NCBI RefSeq assembly: GCF_000744105.1 | Contig: NZ_JQLH01000001.1 | Location: 3,472,001-3,536,000 of the forward strand | DNA length: 64,000 nt | Direction: 5' to 3' | From: Maribacter forsetii DSM 18668 | GTDB lineage: Bacteria > Bacteroidota > Bacteroidia > Flavobacteriales > Flavobacteriaceae | Shown here: in pieces, positions 32,038 through 39,131 of the stretch | Position numbering within the stretch: the stretch's first letter is position 1 | Layout of the letters: every line of letters starts with the position of its first letter | Translations under genes and position numbers: made by a program | The notes under the pieces: model-generated | Database searches by the model: none | Told to the model about the DNA's origin: nothing | The model's input: only the letters and a program-made list of their open reading frames with translations

Positions 32038-34041
32038 ATGGCAAAAGAAAACAAAACAAATCCGAAAAAACCAAAATTTAGTTCTTGGTGGATTTATGGA
32101 TTAGTAGCAGTATTACTAATTGGATTTCAATTATTCAATAGTGATGATTTAGCTAGTACCCAAAAAACGACTACTTCAGAATTACAGCAGTATTTGCGAA
32201 ATGGTGATGTTAAGAAGATTTTAATTATCACAAATACAAATCAAGCTAAAGTATTTTTAACCGATGAGGCTATTGCTAAAGAGGTACATAAAGATGTGAA
32301 CGAGAAATCATTTCTACCATCTTCTGGTAATGTTCCTCAGTATACCTTAGATTACGGTGATCTTCAAATATTTCAGAATGAAATAACTGAAATCAAAAAA
32401 GAAAATAATTTAGATACTATTATTGAATTTGGTAAAGAGTCTACAGCCATTTTAGATTTCTTGTTATCTCTATTACCATTTGTATTGATTATTGGTATTT
32501 GGATATACTTAATGCGCAGAATGTCCGGCGGTGGCGGCGGTGGCGCAGGAGGTCAAATTTTCAATATTGGTAAGTCTAAAGCAAAATTATTTGACGAAAA
32601 GACAGATACTAGAACTTCCTTTAAAGATGTCGCTGGTTTAGAAGGTGCAAAAGAAGAAGTAGAAGAGATTGTTGAGTTTTTAAGAAATCCTGATAAGTAT
32701 ACCTCATTAGGTGGTAAAATACCTAAAGGAGCATTGCTTGTAGGACCTCCAGGAACAGGTAAGACCCTTTTAGCCAAAGCCGTTGCCGGTGAAGCTAAAG
32801 TGCCTTTCTTCTCGTTATCCGGTTCAGATTTCGTAGAAATGTTCGTAGGTGTTGGTGCATCTAGAGTACGTGATTTGTTCAAGCAAGCAAAAGACAAATC
32901 TCCAGCCATTATTTTTATTGATGAAATTGATGCCATTGGTAGAGCTAGAGGTAAAAATAACTTTACAGGTTCTAATGACGAACGTGAAAATACATTGAAT
33001 CAATTATTAACTGAAATGGACGGTTTTGGTACAAATACAAATGTTATTGTACTTGCAGCAACCAACCGTGCAGATGTATTGGACAAAGCATTAATGCGTG
33101 CAGGTAGATTTGATAGACAAATTTATGTTGACCTACCGGATATTCGCGAGCGTAAAGAAATTTTTGAAGTTCACTTAAGACCTATTAAAACGGCAGAGAC
33201 TCTTGATCTTGATTTCTTGGCTAGACAAACTCCTGGTTTCTCTGGTGCAGATATTGCAAATGTTTGTAACGAAGCGGCATTAATTGCAGCTAGAAACGAG
33301 AAAAAAGCGGTAACCAAGCAAGATTTCTTAGATGCTGTAGATAGAATTGTAGGTGGTCTTGAAAAGAAAAATAAAATTATTACTCCAGGTGAGAAAGAGA
33401 CTATTGCCTATCACGAGGCTGGTCATGCAACCACTAGTTGGATGTTAGAACACGCTGCTCCTTTAGTGAAGGTTACTATTGTACCAAGAGGGCAATCATT
33501 AGGTGCTGCATGGTATTTACCTGAAGAGCGTTTAATTGTTAGACCTGAACAAATGTTGGACGAAATGTGTGCAACTATGGGTGGTAGAGCTGCAGAGAAA
33601 GTTATTTTCAATAAAATTTCTACCGGTGCTTTAAGTGATTTAGAAAAAGTCACCAAACAAGCAAGGGCAATGGTAACTATCTACGGTCTTAATGATGAAA
33701 TAGGTAATATTACCTATTATGATTCTTCTGGCCAAGATTCTTATGGTTTCTCAAAACCTTATAGTGAGGACACCGCTCGTAAGATAGATGCTGAAATTTC
33801 TAAAATAATTGAAGAGCAGTATCAACGCGCTATCAAGGTTTTAACTGACAATAAGGATAAACTTACAACTTTAGCTGAAAGATTGTTGGAGAAAGAAGTT
33901 ATCTTTAAGGAAGATTTAGAAAAAATCTTTGGTAAGCGAAATTTCGAAAAGGATATTTTAGCCTTGGAAAACGAAAAGAAACTGAAAGAAGAAGAGGACA
34001 ACAAATCTACAGAAGAGCAAGAAATTACAGAGAATAAGTAA
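32038..34041 (+). CDS. ftsH: ATP-dependent zinc metalloprotease FtsH
   Basis: 667-residue membrane AAA+ protease. TM1 is about 16-32 and TM2 about 143-160, with a periplasmic domain between. Walker A GPPGTGKT at 236-243, Walker B FIDEIDAIG, SRH region RAGRFDRQ, and zinc motif HEAGH at 459-463 are intact. A Gly-rich linker (SGGGGGGAGG) follows TM2 and the C-terminus is acidic and Glu-rich. It degrades misfolded membrane proteins and regulators. Its place between rsfS and phospholipid genes fits a general membrane-homeostasis operon. Confidence 0.97.
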   Translation: MAKENKTNPKKPKFSSWWIYGLVAVLLIGFQLFNSDDLASTQKTTTSELQQYLRNGDVKKILIITNTNQAKVFLTDEAIAKEVHKDVNEKSFLPSSGNVPQYTLDYGDLQIFQNEITEIKKENNLDTIIEFGKESTAILDFLLSLLPFVLIIGIWIYLMRRMSGGGGGGAGGQIFNIGKSKAKLFDEKTDTRTSFKDVAGLEGAKEEVEEIVEFLRNPDKYTSLGGKIPKGALLVGPPGTGKTLLAKAVAGEAKVPFFSLSGSDFVEMFVGVGASRVRDLFKQAKDKSPAIIFIDEIDAIGRARGKNNFTGSNDERENTLNQLLTEMDGFGTNTNVIVLAATNRADVLDKALMRAGRFDRQIYVDLPDIRERKEIFEVHLRPIKTAETLDLDFLARQTPGFSGADIANVCNEAALIAARNEKKAVTKQDFLDAVDRIVGGLEKKNKIITPGEKETIAYHEAGHATTSWMLEHAAPLVKVTIVPRGQSLGAAWYLPEERLIVRPEQMLDEMCATMGGRAAEKVIFNKISTGALSDLEKVTKQARAMVTIYGLNDEIGNITYYDSSGQDSYGFSKPYSEDTARKIDAEISKIIEEQYQRAIKVLTDNKDKLTTLAERLLEKEVIFKEDLEKIFGKRNFEKDILALENEKKLKEEEDNKSTEEQEITENK

Positions 34042-34082
34042 TATTGCAATACTTTAGATCAGCAATTATTTCAACAACATAA

Positions 34083-34694
34083 ATGGGGTTTTTAGATATT
34101 TTATTTGGTGGTGGCAAGAAGAAGGTTTCTAAGGAAACCGCGGAAACGCGCGGCGATCATATGCCTGATTTAAATATTCCTGTTGATGAAAAATTTACAA
34201 TTCATTTTAAGCAGAACGGAGGTAAGTTCATTTATTGCGATTCTGACGCAGAAGTTTCAAAAGCAATTAGAAATATTGTTACAGAAAATAATTGGGAAAG
34301 TGAGCCTTTCTTTGTTCTCAATGAAAGGCTAGCCCAAAAATTTTCTAAGGAATCTATTACGTTTACTGATAATGCTCGCGACAGCGAAGTATTTTTTACC
34401 ACTTGTGAGCATCTTATAGCCCAAAACGGCAGTATTCTGGTTTGTTCCAACCAACTATTAGAAAAAAAGGTAAACGAACTACCTAGCAATGTTGTGGTGT
34501 TTGCCACTACTAGCCAGTTAATAGAATCCATAGGAGAAGGTTTAAAGACCATCAAGAAAAAATACGGCCAAAGAATACCGGCCAATATAACTACATTAAA
34601 ACACTTTAAAGCTACCGCAGAGAATTCAGATGATTTTCTAACTTATGGTAGTAGTACTAAAAATCTTTATCTTTTACTTCTGGAAGATTTATAG
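34083..34694 (+). CDS. LUD domain protein (LutB/LutC-like)
   Basis: 203 residues, starting MGFLDILFGGGKKKVS and containing a LUD-type fold: KFIYCDSDAEVSKAI, FTTCEHLIAQNGSILVCSNQ and VVFATTSQLIESIGEGL. Members include lactate-utilisation proteins LutB/LutC, but a Fe-S domain is lacking here. It is conserved next to ftsH and cdsA in Flavobacteriia; a role in lactate use is therefore not implied. It stops one base before the cdsA start. Confidence 0.8.
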   Translation: MGFLDILFGGGKKKVSKETAETRGDHMPDLNIPVDEKFTIHFKQNGGKFIYCDSDAEVSKAIRNIVTENNWESEPFFVLNERLAQKFSKESITFTDNARDSEVFFTTCEHLIAQNGSILVCSNQLLEKKVNELPSNVVVFATTSQLIESIGEGLKTIKKKYGQRIPANITTLKHFKATAENSDDFLTYGSSTKNLYLLLLEDL

Positions 34695-34695
34695 T

Positions 34696-35499
34696 ATGAA
34701 AGAAATTCTAAGAAGGTCACTAACAGGGGCTGTGTACATAATCCTATTATTGTCAGCAGTCTTTTTAAGTTCTGATGCCTTTGATTTTTTATTTATGACC
34801 TTTGGACTTGCTTGTTTATACGAGTATAAAAAATTAGTACACTTAAAAGGCTATCATATTTTTGCAGCCTATTTAGCACTATGGTGGGCCTATATCTATT
34901 TAGTCAAAGACCAGCAGATCATTAATATTCTTATGGTTATTACCATAGCAATAGATATTTATCTATTATATAATCTATTTGCTAAAAAACCTTTAAAACT
35001 TAATACGACATTAAAATTCTTAATCGGTCTTTTTTACATAGGCGGAGGTTGTATTTTTCTGACAATGATACCTTATAAAAACGATGCGTTTGCCAAACTA
35101 TTGATTATGGGTATTTTTATTTTAATATGGGTAAACGACTCATTTGCATACCTAGTAGGCAAAAGTATTGGCAGAACTAAACTTTTTCCTTCAGTTTCTC
35201 CTAAAAAAACCATTGAAGGTACTTTAGGAGGTTTTATATTTGCACTAGCGGCAGCTTATTTAATGGCTACTTTTGAAGCTCTTATAAGTCCTGTTCAATG
35301 GATGATTCTTGCAACGGTTATTGTAGTAGCCGGTAGCCTTGGTGATTTAATAGAATCTAAATTTAAAAGAGCTGCAGGTGTAAAGGATAGCGGAGCCATA
35401 TTACCTGGCCATGGCGGTATGTTAGATCGATTGGACAGCCTGGTCTTTGCCGCACCATTTGCTTATTTAACTTTAAATATTTTCAGTTATGTTTCATAG
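34696..35499 (+). CDS. cdsA: Phosphatidate cytidylyltransferase
   Basis: 267 residues with about seven to eight transmembrane helices. It makes CDP-diacylglycerol for phospholipid synthesis. The C-terminal signature S-x-x-K-R-x-x-x-K-D-x-x-x-x-x-P-G-H-G-G-x-x-D-R-x-D is present (SKFKRAAGVKDSGAILPGHGG, then LDRLDS). The frame is open 17 codons further upstream, but the ATG at 34696 follows the previous stop and gives the usual MKEILRRSLTG start. It overlaps psd by 11 bases. Confidence 0.94.
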   Translation: MKEILRRSLTGAVYIILLLSAVFLSSDAFDFLFMTFGLACLYEYKKLVHLKGYHIFAAYLALWWAYIYLVKDQQIINILMVITIAIDIYLLYNLFAKKPLKLNTTLKFLIGLFYIGGGCIFLTMIPYKNDAFAKLLIMGIFILIWVNDSFAYLVGKSIGRTKLFPSVSPKKTIEGTLGGFIFALAAAYLMATFEALISPVQWMILATVIVVAGSLGDLIESKFKRAAGVKDSGAILPGHGGMLDRLDSLVFAAPFAYLTLNIFSYVS

Positions 35500-36172
35500 A
35501 GAGGGACAAAAAATAATATTGTTTTCTTTTTTGATTATAGGTTCAAGTATAATCTTGGCCCACTACTTTATTGACATAGCATGGCTAAAATTAGCTATAC
35601 AAATTCTTGGTCTAGTTTTACTTATTATAATTTTGCAATTCTTTAGAAATCCAAAGAGATTGGCAAGAAAGGATTTCAATGAAATTCTTTCTCCTGTAGA
35701 TGGGAAAGTTGTAGTTATAGAAGAAGTTTTAGAGAAAGAATATTTTAATGAGAAAAGAAGACAGGTTTCTATTTTTATGTCACCGGTCAATGTTCACGTA
35801 ACTAGATATCCCGCTAGTGGTTTAATTACTTTTTCCAAATACCACCCTGGTAAATTTTTAGTTGCCTGGCACCCAAAATCAAGTGAAGAAAATGAAAGAA
35901 CCACTGTAGTTATAAAAACCCCTAAGTTTGGCGAAATCCTATACAGACAAATAGCTGGTGCACTTGCTAGACGAATTGTAAATTATGCCGAAAAAGGAGA
36001 AAGCGTACAACAGGGAGACGATGCAGGATTTATAAAATTTGGTTCTAGAGTCGATTTGTTTTTACCTTTAGATTGCCAAATTAATGTAAAGCTAAACCAA
36101 AAGGTTAAAGGTAATGAGACTTGTATAGCTACTTTTGTTGACCCAAACGAAAATGAAGAAATTACGTATTGA
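35489..36172 (+). CDS. psd: Phosphatidylserine decarboxylase (Psd-A type)
   Basis: 227 residues, the short Psd form: an N-terminal membrane region (about 10-50), then the catalytic domain with SPVDGKVVVIEEV, MSPVNVHVTRYPASG, and the autoprocessing site FGSRVDLFLP, where Gly-Ser gives the pyruvoyl group. It makes phosphatidylethanolamine in the inner membrane. It overlaps cdsA upstream by 11 bases and the acyl-CoA-binding protein gene by 20, indicating coupled expression. Confidence 0.94.
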   Translation: MFHREGQKIILFSFLIIGSSIILAHYFIDIAWLKLAIQILGLVLLIIILQFFRNPKRLARKDFNEILSPVDGKVVVIEEVLEKEYFNEKRRQVSIFMSPVNVHVTRYPASGLITFSKYHPGKFLVAWHPKSSEENERTTVVIKTPKFGEILYRQIAGALARRIVNYAEKGESVQQGDDAGFIKFGSRVDLFLPLDCQINVKLNQKVKGNETCIATFVDPNENEEITY

Positions 36173-36410
36173 ATTTGAGGAGACCGTTGCCTTGGTCAAT
36201 AACTATACTGAACCAATACCGGCAGATATACTTTTAAAACTATATGCTTACTATAAGATTGCAAATGCCAATTTTGACAATCCTGGCAGTAAAACTCCAT
36301 TAATTAATGCTTTTAAAGCAAATGCACTAATTCAGGCAAAGAATATGAGCAAGAAAAAAGCCATGCAGTCTTATATTGATTTAGCCAACAAAGAATTAAA
36401 TACTGATTAA
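36153..36410 (+). CDS. Acyl-CoA-binding protein (ACBP)
   Basis: 85-residue four-helix protein. Start MKKLRIEFEETVALVN and ADILLKLYAYYKIAN, then MSKKKAMQSYIDLANKEL, give the ACBP pattern; YxxYK at the second helix is the CoA-binding part, though the usual tail K-W-x-A-W is replaced. The earlier in-frame ATG at 36135 is less likely because it would overlap psd by more. It shares 20 bases with the psd 3' end. The presence of an ACBP directly after cdsA/psd suggests that acyl-CoA and phospholipid supply are handled together; this is inferred. Confidence 0.85.
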   Translation: MKKLRIEFEETVALVNNYTEPIPADILLKLYAYYKIANANFDNPGSKTPLINAFKANALIQAKNMSKKKAMQSYIDLANKELNTD

Positions 36411-36484
36411 CCATTATCTTGGTGTTTAGTAAATGCTGCCTATATATGGTCTAAAATAATCATTAAACAAATGTCTTCCATTCG

Positions 36485-36955
36485 ATGAAAAGATTAGAAA
36501 AATTAAAGTCCAATATTCTTCGAAACTCTATTGGAGTTGTTTATCTAATTTTTGGATGTATTAAATTTATACCACATTTGAGTCCGGCTGAAGATTTAGC
36601 CAAAGACACTATTGGTATACTAACATTAGGATTTCTACCTTCTCAATTAGGGTTACTATTATTAGCAGTAGGCGAAACATTGATAGGCATCTTTCTTCTA
36701 CTTAATTGGAAACCTAGAATTATTATCAGTATTGCTATAATTCATATTCTATTCACATTTACACCTCTATTTTTAATGCCAGAGGAGATTTTTGGAAAAG
36801 GTGAATTGGTTTTTACTTTAGCAGGGCAATACATATTTAAAAATATAATTATTCTAAGTGCCCTTTTTTCTTTAAAAATTGATTTGGATATTCACCTAAA
36901 ACGAGCAGCCATAAAAGAATCTACAGCAGAACATTTAATTGTTGTAAAAAATTAA
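36485..36955 (+). CDS. DoxX-like membrane protein
   Basis: 156 residues with four predicted helices (about 14-32, 48-68, 76-97, 118-138). The first helix contains GVVYLIFGCIKFIPHLSP, matching DoxX family members, which have a GxxKFxP-type sequence there. The function is not known for this group. The gene lies 74 bases after the ACBP gene, and its stop overlaps the convergent creatininase gene by four bases. Confidence 0.72.
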   Translation: MKRLEKLKSNILRNSIGVVYLIFGCIKFIPHLSPAEDLAKDTIGILTLGFLPSQLGLLLLAVGETLIGIFLLLNWKPRIIISIAIIHILFTFTPLFLMPEEIFGKGELVFTLAGQYIFKNIIILSALFSLKIDLDIHLKRAAIKESTAEHLIVVKN

Positions 36956-37716
36956 ATATAAAGATCTTCCAAATCAGCGTCGCAAAGTGAGCAAAATAAA
37001 TCATCTAACTTTGCACACACATCATTAAAAAAACGCTCTCCTTTATCTGTAGTAGCAAACTCCGGATTACCTATACCCGTATCACTACTAACCTTTGACC
37101 ACTGCCTTTCTGCCCAAGCCCAACCTTCATTATAAGCCTTTATCCTAAACTTTTTAGCACTACCACTACCCCATTTCTCCTTTGACAATACTAAATCAGG
37201 TCTTAAATAAAGCATTAAACTCGTTTCCATTTCATCGGCATGATCACCCTCTTCCTTAAAATATTTAGATTTATCGAACATGGGTGGAAAGAAACAAAAA
37301 CTGATAAACATGTCTGGGAACAATAATCCTAATTCCCTTATAATCGGTTTAAAATTATTACCTCCGTGACCATTGAACAGCAATAATTTCTTTATGCCTT
37401 GCCTATTTAGTACGGTTACCAAATCCTTTAAAATAACCAATTGAGTAGACGGATTCAAATTCATATCTAAATATATGTCACTCTGACCTGTATTAACACC
37501 AAAAGGTATAGTAGGCAAAACCATTACCTTTCTTCCTTTCTCCCAAGAGACACCAGCAGCAGACTCAGCCATACTTTGTACTTGATAATTATCCGTACCA
37601 TAGGGTAAATGATAATTATGAGCTTCTGTGGCTCCCCATGGCAAAATTGCCAATTCTATTTTTTCATCTTTTAAATGTTCCCAATTGGTTTCGGCAAGTA
37701 CATAAGGTCTAATCAT
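36952..37716 (-). CDS. Creatininase family protein
   Basis: 254 residues. The metal-binding motif is present: LPWGATEAHNYHLPYGTDNY (Glu, His, Asp) and FNGHGGNNF, and E-x-G-D-H-A-D-E-M-E-T (EEGDHADEMETS) further on. This family includes creatinine amidohydrolase and enzymes that open formamide or amide rings in cofactor biosynthesis; the substrate cannot be assigned here. I use ATG 37716, which starts the conserved domain, rather than one 14 codons upstream. It is single, with a terminator and the small membrane protein upstream. Confidence 0.85.
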   Translation of the reverse strand: MIRPYVLAETNWEHLKDEKIELAILPWGATEAHNYHLPYGTDNYQVQSMAESAAGVSWEKGRKVMVLPTIPFGVNTGQSDIYLDMNLNPSTQLVILKDLVTVLNRQGIKKLLLFNGHGGNNFKPIIRELGLLFPDMFISFCFFPPMFDKSKYFKEEGDHADEMETSLMLYLRPDLVLSKEKWGSGSAKKFRIKAYNEGWAWAERQWSKVSSDTGIGNPEFATTDKGERFFNDVCAKLDDLFCSLCDADLEDLYI

Positions 37717-37746
37717 AGTACTAAAGATACTATTTAAGCATAAAAA

Positions 37747-37772
37747 AACCCTTGACATTAATCAAGGGTTCA
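37747..37772 (-). terminator. Terminator after the small membrane protein gene
   Basis: Nine-base stem AACCCTTGA (37747-37755) with TCAAGGGTT (37762-37770). On the minus strand it is followed by a run of seven Ts, so it ends the transcript of the gene at 37810-37977. Confidence 0.88.
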
Positions 37773-37809
37773 TATATTTTTTTGATAAAATTGGTTTGTA
37801 AAATTGAAA

Positions 37810-37977
37810 TTACAAGACCTTTTTACCTGAAATGATATTGTAAAGAATAACGATAACCGCTATTACTAATAAAATGTGAACTAAACTACCGGTTGCAAGA
37901 CCTGGTACTATACCTAACATTCCCAATAACCATATAATTATACAAATAACTGCTACTAACCATAATAGACTTCTCAT
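37810..37977 (-). CDS. Lmo0937-family small membrane protein (DUF5670-like)
   Basis: 55-residue ORF starting MRSLLWLVAVICIIIWLLG, then GIVPGLATGSLVHILLVIAVIVILYNII. Two transmembrane helices are separated by a G-x-x-P-G-x-x-T-G turn. This pattern is that of small membrane proteins often called Lmo0937 family; they are common in Flavobacteria and associated with general stress, but their function is unknown. A -7 element TAATTTTG is found on the minus strand at 38015-38008, and a terminator lies downstream, so the gene is monocistronic. Confidence 0.85.
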   Translation of the reverse strand: MRSLLWLVAVICIIIWLLGMLGIVPGLATGSLVHILLVIAVIVILYNIISGKKVL

Positions 37978-38118
37978 AATGTGTGTGTTTTTAGATTGTT
38001 TATACTACAAAATTAAAGGGATTAGCCGTGTTAGCTTAACTCAAACAAATTGATTACTAGCTCTATATCAGAAACTTCACCAGTTCAATCACACCTACAA
38101 GTCCTTAAAACCAGTGCT

Positions 38119-39003
38119 TTATACTAATTTTTTTTTGAAAAAATCCATGGTACGTGACCAAGCTAATTCTGCCGCTGGTTCATCATACCTAGGTGTAGAC
38201 GTATTATGAAAGCCATGATTTACATTGTCATAGAAATAAGCAACATTCTCTTTACCTAATTCATTCAATGCTTTTTCATATGCTGGCCAACCCGCATTCA
38301 CGCGTTCATCCAATCCGGCATACTGTAACATTAATGGTGCATTAATGTTTTCAATACCCTCTGTTGGTTGTCCTCCATAAAAAGGTACTGCAGCAGATAA
38401 ATCCGATACTTTTACTGCCATCATATTAGAAATCCATCCACCGAAACAAAAACCTACTACACCGATTTTACCATTGCAATCTTCATGATTTTTCAAATAC
38501 TCGAATGCCGCTATAAAATCTTCAAGCATTTCATTTCTATCTCTTTTACGTTGCATAGCGCGACCTTCATCGTCATTACCAGGGTAACCACCTAACGGAC
38601 TCAATGCGTCTGGTGCAATAGTTATAAAACCAGCCAAAGCTGCTCTTCTCGCTGTATCTTCAACATAGGGGTTCAATCCTCTATTTTCATGAACCACTAC
38701 GATACCTGGCAATTTGCCTTCTGCCGATTTTGGTTTGGATAATAATGCATTGATTTCACCACCTCCTTTATGAGAATTATAAGTAATGAAACCCGAATCC
38801 AAATCTGGATTGTTTTTATCAACCAAAAAAGTATTCTCATAATCTGGCATTAGAAAACTCATTAACGATGGCACTGTGAGACCACCTACGGCGTACATGG
38901 ACAGTTTCTGTACAAAGTCTCTACGTTCTAGTTTATTATGGGCATAGGCATCATACAAATCAAATACCTCTTGCTTAATATCTTCTTTTTTTAGTGGTTT
39001 CAT
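38119..39003 (-). CDS. Dienelactone hydrolase family protein with twin-arginine signal
   Basis: 294-residue alpha/beta-hydrolase. The nucleophile is Cys in GVVGFCFGGW (about 180-189), and later Asp in YAGLDERVN and His in NVNHGFHN complete the triad, typical of DLH enzymes. The N-terminal LERRDFVQKLSMYAVGGL (about 25-42) has a Tat motif (R-R-x-F-x-x-K) and a weak hydrophobic core, suggesting transport through the Tat system. It is the same arrangement as in the YghX-like group. Substrate unknown; a role in degradation of aromatic or ester compounds is inferred. Confidence 0.88.
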   Translation of the reverse strand: MKPLKKEDIKQEVFDLYDAYAHNKLERRDFVQKLSMYAVGGLTVPSLMSFLMPDYENTFLVDKNNPDLDSGFITYNSHKGGGEINALLSKPKSAEGKLPGIVVVHENRGLNPYVEDTARRAALAGFITIAPDALSPLGGYPGNDDEGRAMQRKRDRNEMLEDFIAAFEYLKNHEDCNGKIGVVGFCFGGWISNMMAVKVSDLSAAVPFYGGQPTEGIENINAPLMLQYAGLDERVNAGWPAYEKALNELGKENVAYFYDNVNHGFHNTSTPRYDEPAAELAWSRTMDFFKKKLV

Positions 39004-39068
39004 TTTCTTAGCTTTTTTGTTCTATTTAAAAATACGAAAACATCATGACTACCTAAATACTTTTAACA

Positions 39069-39112
39069 ATAGAAAAAGCCTCATTCCTAATTGTTTAGGA
39101 ATGAGGCTTTCG
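39069..39112 (-). terminator. Terminator of valS
   Basis: A 15-base perfect stem (39075-39089 with 39096-39110), loop ATTGTT; on the minus strand the 3' side is T-rich. It stands 20 bases after the valS stop codon. Confidence 0.92.
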
Positions 39113-39131
39113 TAATTTACGGAATGAAATG

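Noticed and set aside
32553..32936. 127-codon minus-strand frame in ftsH
   Set aside because: Opposite the Walker A and B region of ftsH, with no independent start signals.
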